Source: Lachnospiraceae bacterium
GTDB taxonomy: Bacteria > Bacillota > Clostridia > Lachnospirales > Lachnospiraceae
NCBI GenBank assembly: GCA_022766245.1
Contig: JALEPL010000014.1
Coordinates: forward strand, 60,366 to 124,365
Direction of reading: 5' to 3'
Length of the DNA: 64,000 bases
This document shows, piece by piece, positions 26,058 to 35,105 of this stretch (its first letter is position 1; every line of letters begins with the position of its first letter). A program made the position numbers and the translations under genes. The notes under the pieces were generated by a model. That model searched no databases. It saw only the letters and a list, made by a program, of their open reading frames with translations, and was not told the origin of the DNA.

Positions 26058-26498
26058 ATGAAATTAGCTAAAGGAAGACCAGAAAATATAGCAGATCGCT
26101 TAGACAAAGAAATCAGGACATATGATTTGCTTGACAGCCTTGGAATTGAATATGAGCGTGTGGATCATGTAGCAGCTGAGACCATGGATGCATGTGCAGA
26201 AATCGATCGGATTTTAGAACCGGCAGTGATTTGTAAAAATTTGTTTCTCTGTAATTCGCAAAAAACAAAATTTTATCTGTTAGCGATTTGCGGAGATAAA
26301 AAGTTTAAGACAAAAGAAATATCGCATCAGATCAACAGTTCCAGATTATCGTTTGCGCCGCTGGATCTTATGGAGAAATATCTCGATATTACACCGGGAT
26401 CTGTAAGCGTGCTTGGACTTATGAATGATGTCGGAAAGTTTTTGAAGGCAATTAACCATGAATATACTGTGGTCACACTGGGGGATTGTGAAGTGTGA
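26058..26498 (+). CDS. YbaK/ProX-like aminoacyl-tRNA deacylase, shortened
   Basis: The 146-residue product has the editing-domain pattern RTYDLLDSLGIEYERVDH, ICKNLFLCNSQKTKFYLLAI and LSFAPLDLMEKYLDITPGSVS, as in stand-alone ProX/PrdX proteins that hydrolyse Ala-tRNA(Pro). It then passes directly from LGLMND to VGKFLKAINHEYTVV. Relatives have about 20-35 residues between these points, including a conserved GxHPxxN-type segment. That part appears deleted in frame. GAGGAG at 26042-26047 supports the start at 26058 over one at 26040. Activity is doubtful. Confidence 0.7.
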   Translation: MKLAKGRPENIADRLDKEIRTYDLLDSLGIEYERVDHVAAETMDACAEIDRILEPAVICKNLFLCNSQKTKFYLLAICGDKKFKTKEISHQINSSRLSFAPLDLMEKYLDITPGSVSVLGLMNDVGKFLKAINHEYTVVTLGDCEV

Positions 26499-26513
26499 TG
26501 GAGAATGAAAAAT

Positions 26514-26542
26514 CTGCGGATGGAACATGCCGCAGTTTTTTT
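26514..26542 (+). terminator. Terminator after the ProX-like gene
   Basis: CTGCGG (26514-26519) and CCGCAG (26530-26535) with a 10-nt loop, followed by seven T residues. Confidence 0.75.
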
Positions 26543-26553
26543 GTGGGCACATC

Positions 26554-26582
26554 TTGACAGAATGGTTTATCCAGAGTAAACT
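26554..26582 (+). promoter_or_regulatory. Promoter of the blaI-blaR1 operon
   Basis: TTGACA (26554-26559), 17-nt spacer, TAAACT (26577-26582). Confidence 0.6.
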
Positions 26583-26592
26583 ATCGCTAAGA

Positions 26593-26611
26593 GGTTTATT
26601 ATAAATAAACC
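26593..26611 (+). promoter_or_regulatory. Candidate BlaI-type operator
   Basis: GGTTTATT-ATA-AATAAACC is a perfect 8-bp inverted repeat with a 3-nt centre, just after the predicted start of transcription and 21 bp before the BlaI-like gene. BlaI/CopY repressors usually bind such dyads in their own promoters. Confidence 0.55.
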
Positions 26612-26631
26612 AATAAAGGAGGATTCACATC

Positions 26632-26991
26632 ATGGATATTGAATTAGGTGAGGTGCAGGCTGCATTTGCGGATATTATCTGGGCACATGAGCCCATCGGT
26701 TCCGGCGAACTGGTGAAGATTTGTGAAAAGGAACTGAACTGGAAAAAGCCGACCACATATACGGTTCTTCGCAAACTGTGCGAGAAAGGACTGTTTCGAA
26801 ATGAAGATGGTGTCGTGACTGCTGTGATTTCCCGTGAGGATTTCCATGCATCCAAGAGTGAGAAATTCGTAGAAGACAACTTTGAAGGCTCGTTGCCTGC
26901 ATTTCTTGCTGCTTTTATGTCCCACAAGAAGCTCAGCGCAAAGGAGGCAGATGAAATCCGTAAAATGATTGATTGCTACAAGGAGGGATGA
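26632..26991 (+). CDS. BlaI/MecI/CopY family transcriptional repressor
   Basis: The 119-residue protein is a winged-helix repressor: LGEVQAAFADIIWAHEPIGS, then ELVKICEKELNWKKPTTYTVLRKLCEKGLF (split recognition region, helix-turn-helix at about 22-60) and a C-terminal dimerisation helix ending EIRKMIDCYKEG. In this family the membrane protease partner cuts the repressor on signal sensing and frees the operon. A matching dyad lies at 26593-26611. The M56 protease gene follows with a 2-bp gap. The target may be only its own operon. Confidence 0.9.
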   Translation: MDIELGEVQAAFADIIWAHEPIGSGELVKICEKELNWKKPTTYTVLRKLCEKGLFRNEDGVVTAVISREDFHASKSEKFVEDNFEGSLPAFLAAFMSHKKLSAKEADEIRKMIDCYKEG

Positions 26992-26993
26992 GT

Positions 26994-28343
26994 ATGTACG
27001 CTGTATTTGTAAAACTGCTGAATATGAGTATCGCTGCAGGAATTCTGGCGCTGGCTATTATGCTTCTTCGGCTCTGTTTGAAAAAAGCCCCTAAAAAGTA
27101 TATCTGCATTTTGTGGGCATTTGTGGCACTGCGTCTGTTATGCCCCATTGGTTTTACCAGCAGTCTGTCTGTATTTAATCTGCTGCACACCGGAACAGAA
27201 TCCGGGCAGGTGCAATATTTTGCGTACAATGGAAAATCAGAGAAGCCGGAACTGTTATTTGATGTACCGGCTTTGGTGGATGATAATGAGTCAACGGACA
27301 GCATGACGGTGGGAACGCATACGTCAGATTTGTATTTACCTGTGGCTATGTGTATCTGGCTGTGTGGCGTATCGTTGATGCTGGCCACTGCGCTGATCAG
27401 CTATGTGCGTCTGAAGGAGAAAGTTTCGGTTTCTATCCCCTGGAAAGAAACGGTTCAGACTGTTCAGACACAAAATATTTACGTCTGTGATGAGATTTCA
27501 TCTCCGTTTATTCTCGGTGTTGTGAAGCCTCGGATCTATCTTCCCTCCGGTATGACTGAGGAGACGCAGAAACATGTCATTGCCCATGAATCCACCCATT
27601 TGCAGAGACATGATCACTGGTGGAAGCCCATGGGATATATCCTGCTTTCAATCTACTGGTTCAACCCGGTTCTTTGGATTGCCTATATCCTCCTTTGCCG
27701 GGATATTGAAGCAGCCTGTGACGAGAAGGTGATTATGGATATGGATAAGGAAAACATTGTCGGATATTCCGAAGCGCTTCTTGCCTGTGCCCTGCGGCGC
27801 AAAATGATTACGGCCTGTCCGGTGGCTTTTGGTGAGACAAATGTGAAGGGAAGGGTGAAACATGTGCTGAACTATAAGAAGCCTGCGATTTGTCTGGTTG
27901 CATTGTCTGTTCTTGTCTGTGTGGTAGTTGCGGTATGTTTTCTGACCAATCCCAAGCAGAGAACGACAGTGCCGGATGACAGTCAGGGAGATGGCGTGTA
28001 TTCGAATGAAAGTAAGGAAAACGAAGACCCCTTTGTAGTCAATACCTATGAGGAGACGGATCCCAATCTCGTTGATGAATATTGGGATAATGACAAGCTG
28101 GTTACTCAGGTGAAGTATTATGAAATGAGCGACGGCACTTGGAAGACAGACGAATATACCTATCAGTACCGATTGGAGATTACAGGCAGAATGGGTGGCG
28201 GAGCCGTGAAAGACAGTACCTTTGTATACCTTAGCAACATAGAGAATATTTCATTCGACCAGGCTTGGAAGGCTGCTGGATTTAGCAGTAATATGAATGA
28301 CTATTTTGATGAAAAAGATGCAAAATTGGTGGCAATAAAATAA
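26994..28343 (+). CDS. BlaR1-like M56 membrane metalloprotease sensor
   Basis: The 449-residue protein has four membrane segments and a M56 zinc protease domain with the HExxH motif HESTHLQRHDHWWKP, followed by DIEAACDEKV, the usual third-ligand region. The start at 26994 is placed by GGAGGG 7 nt upstream; the ATG at 26988 is too close. After the last membrane segment (about residues 297-317) the extracellular part is only about 130 residues. It lacks the penicillin-binding sensor domain of true BlaR1, so the signal is not necessarily a beta-lactam. Confidence 0.9.
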   Translation: MYAVFVKLLNMSIAAGILALAIMLLRLCLKKAPKKYICILWAFVALRLLCPIGFTSSLSVFNLLHTGTESGQVQYFAYNGKSEKPELLFDVPALVDDNESTDSMTVGTHTSDLYLPVAMCIWLCGVSLMLATALISYVRLKEKVSVSIPWKETVQTVQTQNIYVCDEISSPFILGVVKPRIYLPSGMTEETQKHVIAHESTHLQRHDHWWKPMGYILLSIYWFNPVLWIAYILLCRDIEAACDEKVIMDMDKENIVGYSEALLACALRRKMITACPVAFGETNVKGRVKHVLNYKKPAICLVALSVLVCVVVAVCFLTNPKQRTTVPDDSQGDGVYSNESKENEDPFVVNTYEETDPNLVDEYWDNDKLVTQVKYYEMSDGTWKTDEYTYQYRLEITGRMGGGAVKDSTFVYLSNIENISFDQAWKAAGFSSNMNDYFDEKDAKLVAIK

Positions 28344-28401
28344 ATGATAAAGAATATTTTGTTCCACAAACCCCTATCATTCTATCTTCTCCAGTTTCCC
28401 C

Positions 28402-28430
28402 TTGTCAAATCCCCTGTTTTCATGTATTAT
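28402..28430 (+). promoter_or_regulatory. Promoter for rarA
   Basis: TTGTCA (28402-28407), 17-nt spacer, TATTAT (28425-28430). The following leader of about 110 nt contains three spaced ATGCAG(G/A) words and is otherwise plain. Confidence 0.65.
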
Positions 28431-28547
28431 GGGAAAAGTGAATAATTTTTGCTTGAAAAAATCATTTTTTGCAGGAAAATGCAGAAAATGCAGGGAAAAA
28501 TGAGCTAAAAATGCAGGATTGAATGCAAAATCATGCAAGGAGCCGTC

Positions 28548-29867
28548 ATGGATTTGTTTAGTTACATGAGAGAACAAAATATGGAGAAAGAATCGCCTCT
28601 GGCTTCACGGCTTCGTCCGACCTCTTTAGACGAAGTGGTGGGACAGGAGCACATTATCGGGAAGGACAAGCTTTTGTACAGGGCGATTCAGGCAGACAAG
28701 CTGAGCTCTATCATATTTTACGGACCGCCGGGCACGGGAAAGACCACCCTGGCGAAGGTGATTGCTCATACTACCAGCGCAGAGTTTACCCAGATCAATG
28801 CAACCTCCGCCGGGAAAAAGGATATGGAGATGGTGGTGGAGCAGGCCAAAAACAATCAGGGCATGTATGGAAAGAAAACCATCCTGTTCATCGATGAGAT
28901 TCATCGTTTTAACAAAGGTCAACAGGATTATCTGCTTCCGTTCGTGGAGGACGGTACCATCATTCTCATCGGGGCCACCACGGAAAATCCTTATTTTGAG
29001 GTGAACGGAGCACTTTTGTCCCGATCCATTATCTTCGAATTAAAGCCGCTGTCCAAAGAGAGCATAAAAACACTTTTGTTGCGTGCGGTAAATGATAAGG
29101 AAAAAGGAATGGGCTCCTATGATGCGGTGATGGATGAGGATGCGCTGGAGTTTTTGGCAGATGTGGCCAATGGGGATGCAAGGGCAGCGCTGACAGCTAT
29201 TGAGCTGGGTGTACTCACTACTCCACGGGGTGAGGACAAAAAAATCCATATCACGCTGGATGTGGCTCAGGAGTGCATTCAAAAGCGCGTGGTAAAATAC
29301 GACAAAACCGGAGATAATCATTATGATACCATTTCCGCTTTTATAAAAAGCATGCGGGGTTCGGACCCGGATGCAGCAGTATATTATCTGGCCCGGATGC
29401 TTTACGCCGGAGAAGATATTAAGTTTATTGCCAGAAGAATTATGATCTGTGCAGCAGAGGATGTGGGAAATGCAGATCCCATGGCATTGGTGGTGGCTAC
29501 ATCAGCGGCTCAGGCGGTGGAACGCATCGGCATGCCGGAGGCACGCATTATCCTGTCCGAAGCAGTGACGTATGTGGCATCGGCTCCTAAGAGCAATGCA
29601 TCCTACATGGCAATCAATCAGGCAATGTCGGTGGTGGAGAGTACCAGAACAGCGCCCATTCCCACCCATTTGCAGGATGCCCATTATAAGTCGGCGGGTA
29701 AGCTGGGGCATGGAGCGGGTTATCAGTACGCCCATGATTATCCCCACCATTATGTGAAGCAGCAGTATCTGCCGGATGAGTTGGCAGGAACTACTTTTTA
29801 TGAACCCACAGAGAATGGACGGGAAAAGGAAATCGGTGACTGGCTGAGATTTTTGAAGGAATCATAA
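28548..29867 (+). CDS. rarA: Replication-associated recombination protein A
   Basis: This 439-residue AAA+ ATPase (also called MgsA) acts at stalled replication forks and resembles clamp-loader subunits. Motifs include SPLASRLRPTSLDEVVGQEH, Walker A GPPGTGKTTLAKVIA, Walker B ILFIDEIHRFNKGQQD (typical of RarA), and a C-terminal MgsA oligomerisation region (MRGSDPDAAVYYLARML, ARRIMICAAEDVGNADP). The start at 28548 has AAGGAG 7 nt upstream; a start at 28533 is less likely. Confidence 0.96.
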   Translation: MDLFSYMREQNMEKESPLASRLRPTSLDEVVGQEHIIGKDKLLYRAIQADKLSSIIFYGPPGTGKTTLAKVIAHTTSAEFTQINATSAGKKDMEMVVEQAKNNQGMYGKKTILFIDEIHRFNKGQQDYLLPFVEDGTIILIGATTENPYFEVNGALLSRSIIFELKPLSKESIKTLLLRAVNDKEKGMGSYDAVMDEDALEFLADVANGDARAALTAIELGVLTTPRGEDKKIHITLDVAQECIQKRVVKYDKTGDNHYDTISAFIKSMRGSDPDAAVYYLARMLYAGEDIKFIARRIMICAAEDVGNADPMALVVATSAAQAVERIGMPEARIILSEAVTYVASAPKSNASYMAINQAMSVVESTRTAPIPTHLQDAHYKSAGKLGHGAGYQYAHDYPHHYVKQQYLPDELAGTTFYEPTENGREKEIGDWLRFLKES

Positions 29868-29879
29868 ATATTTCGTGAT

Positions 29880-29918
29880 ATATACTCGAATGGCAAAATT
29901 CATTCTCGGAGATATAGT
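29880..29918. repeat. Palindrome of the AGCAAAATTCATT family
   Basis: TATACTCGAATG and CATTCTCGGAGATATA form an imperfect inverted repeat around GCAAAATT. Related copies are at 34071, 48660 and 59581. It lies 12 bp after rarA and might work as a weak stop signal, although no T tract follows. Confidence 0.55.
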
Positions 29919-29962
29919 TTCAGATGAAAAAAGAAATAAAAATAAGTTGAGGAGGAAATAAC

Positions 29963-31249
29963 ATGAAGTCTTATGAGGAGATGTCAAAGGAAGAGTTATA
30001 TGAGATTAAGGAAGGCTTAGAGAAGGAGTACGCAAAGTACAAGGGAATGGGTCTTTCGTTAAATATGGCAAGAGGAAAGCCATCTGCAGCGCAGCTGGAT
30101 CTGTCTATGCCTATGCTGGATGTGCTGGGAAGTGACAGTGACATGGTGGCTTCTGATGGTGCAGACTGCCGAAACTACGGTGGACTGGATGGAATCCCGG
30201 AGGCAAAGCAGCTCATCGCCGATATGGTAGGCAGCAAGCCGGAGAATGTCATTGTATATGGAAATGCCAGCCTGAATATTATGTATGATGCAGTTTCCCG
30301 TTCTTTTACCCATGGCGTGATGGGAAATACTCCATGGTGCAAGCTGGATAAAGTAAAGTTCTTATGTCCGGTTCCGGGATATGACAGACATTTTGCCATC
30401 ACAGAGTTTTTCGGTGTGGAAATGGTTCCGGTTCCTATGACAGAGAATGGACCGGATATGGATATGGTGGAGTCTCTGGTAAACAGTGATGAGACGGTAA
30501 AGGGAATCTGGTGTGTGCCCAAGTATTCGAATCCTCAGGGCATCGTATATTCTGATGAGACCGTGCGCCGTTTCGCAGCATTGAAGCCAGCGGCAGCAGA
30601 TTTCCGTATTTATTGGGACAATGCCTATGCAGTTCATCATCTGTATGATGAGGACCAGGCAGAGATTTTGGACATTATCAGCGAGTGTGAGAAGGCCGGA
30701 AATCCGGATATGGTATATGAGTTCTGTTCTACTTCCAAAATCAGTTTTTCCGGAGCAGGTATTGCCGGACTGGTTACTTCTCAGGCGAATATCAAGGACA
30801 TTTTAAAACAGATGACGGTTCAGACCATTGGCCATGACAAGGTGAACCAGCTGCGCCATGTGCGTTTCTTTAAGGATAAAGCCGGCATTATGGCTCACAT
30901 GAAAAAGCATGCGGACATCATGCGTCCCAAGTTTGAAATGGTGGAAAATACGTTAGAGCAGGAATTGGGCGGATTAGGCATCGGAAGCTGGCTTTGCCCC
31001 AAGGGCGGATATTTCATTTCTTTTGAAGCTATGGAAGGATGTGCAAAAAATATTGTGGCCAAGGCAAAGGAGGCAGGTGTGACCATGACTCCGGCAGGAG
31101 CTCCCTTCCCTTACGGCAATGACCCGAAGGATTCCGTGATCCGTATTGCTCCGTCTCTTCCGGAGGCAGATGAGCTGGAAATGGCAACAAAAATATTTGT
31201 TGTGTGCGTAAAGCTTGCAAGTATTGAGAAAATAGTGGATAATAAGTAA
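29963..31249 (+). CDS. PLP-dependent aminotransferase, MocR-like aspartate aminotransferase family
   Basis: The 428-residue protein is a fold type I aminotransferase. The pattern LNMARGKPSAAQLDLSMPML, CRNYGGLDGIPEAKQL and STSKISFSGAGIAG (with the PLP-binding Lys in TSKIS) matches the subgroup that includes the Corynebacterium aspartate aminotransferase AspT (PF12897), rather than classical AspC. YFISFEAMEGC and GNDPKDSVIRIAPS near the C-terminus fit as well. It would move amino groups between aspartate or another amino acid and 2-oxoglutarate. AGGAGG is 9 nt before the ATG. Confidence 0.85.
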   Translation: MKSYEEMSKEELYEIKEGLEKEYAKYKGMGLSLNMARGKPSAAQLDLSMPMLDVLGSDSDMVASDGADCRNYGGLDGIPEAKQLIADMVGSKPENVIVYGNASLNIMYDAVSRSFTHGVMGNTPWCKLDKVKFLCPVPGYDRHFAITEFFGVEMVPVPMTENGPDMDMVESLVNSDETVKGIWCVPKYSNPQGIVYSDETVRRFAALKPAAADFRIYWDNAYAVHHLYDEDQAEILDIISECEKAGNPDMVYEFCSTSKISFSGAGIAGLVTSQANIKDILKQMTVQTIGHDKVNQLRHVRFFKDKAGIMAHMKKHADIMRPKFEMVENTLEQELGGLGIGSWLCPKGGYFISFEAMEGCAKNIVAKAKEAGVTMTPAGAPFPYGNDPKDSVIRIAPSLPEADELEMATKIFVVCVKLASIEKIVDNK

Positions 31250-31252
31250 AAC

Positions 31253-31305
31253 GTTCAGAGCAAAAGGAAAGCGGCAAAGCCGCAATTTTGCGAATGGCTC
31301 TGAAC
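31253..31305 (+). repeat. Dispersed palindromic repeat, long form (before glyA)
   Basis: GTTCAGAGC (31253-31261) pairs with GCTCTGAAC (31297-31305). Inside are GCGGC-AAA-GCCGC and GCAAAA/TTTTGC. It aligns with the element at 48846-48900 ahead of prfB, with changed but still paired inner stem bases. It starts 4 nt after the aminotransferase stop and lies 45 nt before glyA. Confidence 0.7.
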
Positions 31306-31349
31306 TGTCATGAAGACATACAAATCACATAAAGAAAAGGAGAATTGCC

Positions 31350-32588
31350 ATGTACACTTTAGAAGACATTCAGAATGTTGACCCTGAAATCGCAGCAGCG
31401 ATTACTGCAGAACACGACAGACAGAGCAGCCATATTGAGCTGATTGCATCAGAGAACTGGGTGAGCCCGGCCGTGATGTCAGCCATGGGCAGCGTACTGA
31501 CCAATAAATATGCAGAGGGATATCCGGGAAAAAGATACTACGGAGGATGTGACTGCGTGGACGTAGTGGAGAATCTGGCCATTGAACGTGCCAAGGAGCT
31601 GTTTGGTTGTGAATATGTAAACGTACAGCCTCATTCCGGCGCACAGGCTAATATGGCAGTACAGCTGGCAGTACTTCAGCCCGGTGATACCGTGATGGGT
31701 ATGAACCTGGACCATGGTGGACATTTGACACACGGAAGCCCGGCTAATTTTTCCGGAAAATACTTTAACATCGTTCCCTATGGTGTAAATGATGAAGGCT
31801 TTATCGATTATGATAAGGTGATGGAGATCGCAAAGGAATGCAAGCCGAAGATGATCATTGCCGGAGCATCTGCTTATGCAAGAACCATTGATTTCAAGAA
31901 GTTCCGTGAGATCGCAGACGAGGTGGGGGCCGTTCTCATGGTGGATATGGCACATATTGCAGGACTTGTGGCTGCAGGACTTCATCCCAGTCCAATTCCT
32001 TATGCAGATGTGGTGACCACCACCACACATAAGACACTGCGTGGACCCAGAGGAGGTATGATTCTGTGCAATCAGGAAGCAGCGGACAAGTTTAACTTCA
32101 ACAAGGCTGTTTTCCCGGGAACCCAGGGTGGCCCTTTGATGCATGTCATTGCTGCAAAGGCAGTCTGCTTCAAGGAAGCATTGCAGCCGGAGTTTAAGGC
32201 ATATCAGCAGGGCGTCGTTGACAATGCACAGGCACTATGTAAGGGACTGCTTTCCAGAGATATCAAAATTGTTTCCGGTGGCACAGACAATCACCTGATG
32301 CTGGTGGATCTTACCAATTATGATTTGACCGGAAAAGCAGTGGAGAAGCTGTTAGATTCTGTAAACATTACCTGCAACAAGAACACCATCCCCAATGATC
32401 CGAAGTCTCCGTTTGTCACCAGCGGAATCCGTCTTGGTACGGCAGCTGTGACATCCCGTGGCATGAACACAGAGGATATGAATCTGATTGCTGAGGCGAT
32501 TGCTATGATGATCAAGGAAGGCGAGGCTGCATCCGAGAAGGCAAAGGCAATTGTGGCTGCGCTGACTGCAAAGTATCCGCTGAAGTAA
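31350..32588 (+). CDS. glyA: Serine hydroxymethyltransferase
   Basis: The 412-residue PLP enzyme converts serine and tetrahydrofolate to glycine and 5,10-methylene-tetrahydrofolate. Signatures are [45 protein letters not shown], the PLP-Lys motif [16 protein letters not shown] and [24 protein letters not shown] precedes the start. Length is standard. A strong terminator follows, so it is probably expressed alone or with the aminotransferase. Confidence 0.97.
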   Translation: MYTLEDIQNVDPEIAAAITAEHDRQSSHIELIASENWVSPAVMSAMGSVLTNKYAEGYPGKRYYGGCDCVDVVENLAIERAKELFGCEYVNVQPHSGAQANMAVQLAVLQPGDTVMGMNLDHGGHLTHGSPANFSGKYFNIVPYGVNDEGFIDYDKVMEIAKECKPKMIIAGASAYARTIDFKKFREIADEVGAVLMVDMAHIAGLVAAGLHPSPIPYADVVTTTTHKTLRGPRGGMILCNQEAADKFNFNKAVFPGTQGGPLMHVIAAKAVCFKEALQPEFKAYQQGVVDNAQALCKGLLSRDIKIVSGGTDNHLMLVDLTNYDLTGKAVEKLLDSVNITCNKNTIPNDPKSPFVTSGIRLGTAAVTSRGMNTEDMNLIAEAIAMMIKEGEAASEKAKAIVAALTAKYPLK

Positions 32589-32603
32589 AAATGATAATAT
32601 TAA

Positions 32604-32640
32604 AACCCTCCGAAATCTCGACAGAATTCGGAGGGTTTTT
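32604..32640 (+). terminator. Rho-independent terminator after glyA
   Basis: AACCCTCCGAA (32604-32614) pairs with TTCGGAGGGTT (32627-32637), and a run of T follows. Confidence 0.93.
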
Positions 32641-32641
32641 G

Positions 32642-32670
32642 TTGTGACGGGGAAGAATCTATGCTAAAAT
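32642..32670 (+). promoter_or_regulatory. Promoter of the pyrC operon
   Basis: TTGTGA (32642-32647), 17-nt spacer, TAAAAT (32665-32670) with extended TGC. The leader of about 85 nt holds the hairpin at 32701-32725. No PyrR attenuator-like anti-terminator/terminator pair was found in the leader. Confidence 0.6.
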
Positions 32671-32700
32671 GATGGTAGTTGTGATTGGTTGGAACAGGGC

Positions 32701-32725
32701 TCACTATGAAGGTACTGAATAGTGA
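32701..32725 (+). repeat. GAAGG-loop hairpin repeat in the pyrC leader
   Basis: TCACTAT (32701-32707), loop GAAGGTACTGA, ATAGTGA (32719-32725): a perfect 7-bp stem, 36 nt before the pyrC start. Confidence 0.8.
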
Positions 32726-32760
32726 CGAAAAGGGATGAACAGAAAGGATGAGGTATCCAG

Positions 32761-34050
32761 ATGACGATTTTGATAAAGAGTGGACATGTGTTAGATCCGG
32801 CCACCGGGACAGATGGAGTGATGGATCTACTGGTTGAGGATGGTGTGATTACACAGTGTGCCAAAGAGATTAAGAAAAAGGCAGATCAGACGATTTCGGC
32901 AAAAGGAAAATATGTGATGCCGGGATTGATTGATATGCATGTGCATCTCAGAGATCCGGGCTTTACTCAGAAGGGTGATATTGAGACGGAGTGCAGGGCA
33001 GCAGCCAGAGGAGGTTACACCACAGTGCTTGCCATGCCCAATACCAAACCGGTTGTGGACAATCCGGACGTGGTAAACTACGTGCATAATAAGGCAAAAG
33101 CTGTTGGATTAGTGAATGTGCTTCAGGTGGGAGCAGTGACTAAGGGGCAGCAGGGCGAAACCTTGTCAGATATTCGCGGAATGGTAAAGGCGGGAATTCC
33201 TGCCATCAGCGAGGACGGGAAATCCGTCATGAATTCACTCTTGGCTAGAGAGGCCATGATTGTGGCAAAGGAATGTGGCATTCCACTTTTGGCTCATTGC
33301 GAGGATAAGAATCTGGTAAATGGTGGCGTAGTGAATGCAGATGAGCACGCTATCGAGCAGGGACTTCCCGGAATTACCAACTCCGTGGAGGATATTATCA
33401 TTGCCCGGGACGTGATGCTGGCCAAGGATATTGGGGCACAGCTTCACTTGTGCCATTGTTCCACCCGCAACAGTGTAGGGATGGTGCGAGATGCAAAAAG
33501 AAACGGAGTAAAGGTATCGGCTGAGGTTTGCCCGCATCATTTTATTCTCACCTCCGATGATATGATTCCGGGAGATACCAATTACAAAATGAATCCTCCT
33601 CTTCGTAAAAAGGAAGATGTGGAAGCGTTGAGACAGGGATTGGCTGATGGAACCATGGAGGTGATTTCCACAGACCATGCACCTCATTCAGCAGCTGATA
33701 AGAATCACAGTATGCTGAATGCTCCATTTGGTATTGTGGGAATGGAGACAGCGGCAGCACTTACCTACACGGAACTGGTTTTAGGTGAGTATCTGACACC
33801 TATGCAGATGGTGGAGAAGATGAGCTACAATCCGGCAAAGCTTCTGGGACTGGAAAAGGGAACGCTGGCTGAGGGCAGCGAGGCGGACATCATGATTTTC
33901 GACCCGAAGTGTACTTACACCATCGACAAGAACAAGTTCTGGTCCAAGGCGAAAAATACTCCATTCCACGGAAGAGAAGTCACCGGAAAGGTGTGTCTGA
34001 CTATGGTGGGTGGAAAAGTAGTATATGATGCCAAGAAGGATGAGAAGTAA
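32761..34050 (+). CDS. pyrC: Dihydroorotase
   Basis: It catalyses the reversible ring closure of carbamoyl aspartate to dihydroorotate, step three of pyrimidine synthesis. The 429 residues fit the class I type. Metal-binding motifs are GLIDMHVHLRDPG (HxH), PLLAHCED and LHLCHCSTR for the other His ligands, and STDHAPHS for the catalytic Asp. The C-terminus carries the LLGLEKGTLAEGSEADIMIFD strand typical of amidohydrolases. It is the first gene of a pyrC-pyrF-pyrK-pyrD run; pyrB, pyrE and carAB are not in this window. Confidence 0.97.
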   Translation: MTILIKSGHVLDPATGTDGVMDLLVEDGVITQCAKEIKKKADQTISAKGKYVMPGLIDMHVHLRDPGFTQKGDIETECRAAARGGYTTVLAMPNTKPVVDNPDVVNYVHNKAKAVGLVNVLQVGAVTKGQQGETLSDIRGMVKAGIPAISEDGKSVMNSLLAREAMIVAKECGIPLLAHCEDKNLVNGGVVNADEHAIEQGLPGITNSVEDIIIARDVMLAKDIGAQLHLCHCSTRNSVGMVRDAKRNGVKVSAEVCPHHFILTSDDMIPGDTNYKMNPPLRKKEDVEALRQGLADGTMEVISTDHAPHSAADKNHSMLNAPFGIVGMETAAALTYTELVLGEYLTPMQMVEKMSYNPAKLLGLEKGTLAEGSEADIMIFDPKCTYTIDKNKFWSKAKNTPFHGREVTGKVCLTMVGGKVVYDAKKDEK

Positions 34051-34070
34051 AAACGCCCTGTTCGGAAAAG

Positions 34071-34119
34071 TGTTTCTCTACGGTCTACAATAAAATAGCA
34101 AGATTCATTCTCGGAAACA
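34071..34119. repeat. Palindrome of the AGCAAAATTCATT family (pyrC-pyrF gap)
   Basis: TGTTTC at 34071 and GGAAACA at its end form the outer pair. Inside is AATAGCAAGATTCATTC. The segment from CTCTACGGTCTACAA onward closely matches the copy near 48661. Confidence 0.6.
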
Positions 34120-34166
34120 AAAACCCGAAAAGGGACTTAAAAAATTAATAAGAAGAAGGAAAAAAG

Positions 34167-35096
34167 ATGATTAACAAGTTAGTGGAAAAAATCAAAAAGA
34201 CCCATGCACCGATTGTTGTGGGATTGGACCCCATGTTAGATTATGTACCTGCGCAGGTGCAGCAGGCAGCTTTTGCGGAGTACGGCGAGACCTTAGAGGG
34301 GGCTGCGGAGGCTATCTGGCAGTTTAATAAAGCTATTGTGGATGCGACCTATGACCTGATTCCGGCAGTCAAGCCCCAGATTGCCATGTACGAGCAGTTT
34401 GGTGTGCCCGGATTACAGGCGTTCCAGAAAACGGTAGATTACTGTCATGAGAAGGATTTAGTGGTCATCGGAGATGTGAAGCGTGGAGATATCGGTTCCA
34501 CCTCTGCTGCTTATGCCACCGGACATCTGGGTCATGTGACAGTGGGAAGCAAGAGCTTTTCTACTTTTAATGAGGATTTTGCTACAGTAAATCCCTATTT
34601 GGGTTCTGATGGAATTAAGCCTTTTATCGAGGTATGTAAGCAGGAGAAAAAGGGATTGTTTATTTTGGTGAAGACCAGCAACCCTTCCAGCGGCGAGTTC
34701 CAGGATCGCCTGATCGACGGAAAGCCCCTCTATGAGTATGTGGGCGAGAAGGTGGCTGAGTGGGGCGAAGACCACATGGGCGATTCTTACAGCTACATCG
34801 GAGCAGTGGTGGGAGCTACTTATCCGGAGATTGGAAAGGTGATGCGTAAGGTGATGCCCAAGAGCTTTATCCTGGTGCCGGGCTATGGCGCACAGGGTGG
34901 AAAGGGAGCAGACCTGGTACATTATTTCAACGAGGACGGACTGGGTGCCATCGTGAATTCTTCCCGTGGAATCATTGCTGCATACAAGCAGGAGAAGTAC
35001 GCAAAGTATGGTGCAGAGCATTTTGCGGATGCTTCCAGAGCAGCAGTGGAGGACATGATTGCGGATATAGACGGTGCGTTACAGGCAGCCAAATAG
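34167..35096 (+). CDS. pyrF: Orotidine 5'-phosphate decarboxylase
   Basis: It makes UMP from OMP, the last step of de novo pyrimidine synthesis. The 309-residue length and motifs fit the longer (type 2, mycobacterial-like) PyrF family: IVVGLDPMLDYVP, FNKAIVDATYDLIPAVKPQIAMYEQ split by a turn, VIGDVKRGDIGSTSAAYA with the catalytic Asp-Lys-Asp set, and LVPGYGAQGG for phosphate binding. AGAAGAAGG precedes the start. Confidence 0.96.
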   Translation: MINKLVEKIKKTHAPIVVGLDPMLDYVPAQVQQAAFAEYGETLEGAAEAIWQFNKAIVDATYDLIPAVKPQIAMYEQFGVPGLQAFQKTVDYCHEKDLVVIGDVKRGDIGSTSAAYATGHLGHVTVGSKSFSTFNEDFATVNPYLGSDGIKPFIEVCKQEKKGLFILVKTSNPSSGEFQDRLIDGKPLYEYVGEKVAEWGEDHMGDSYSYIGAVVGATYPEIGKVMRKVMPKSFILVPGYGAQGGKGADLVHYFNEDGLGAIVNSSRGIIAAYKQEKYAKYGAEHFADASRAAVEDMIADIDGALQAAK

Positions 35097-35105
35097 GAGA
35101 CTGAC

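Noticed and set aside
32642..32760. PyrR-type attenuator before pyrC
   Set aside because: No anti-terminator/terminator pair with a T tract was found; only the dispersed hairpin is present.
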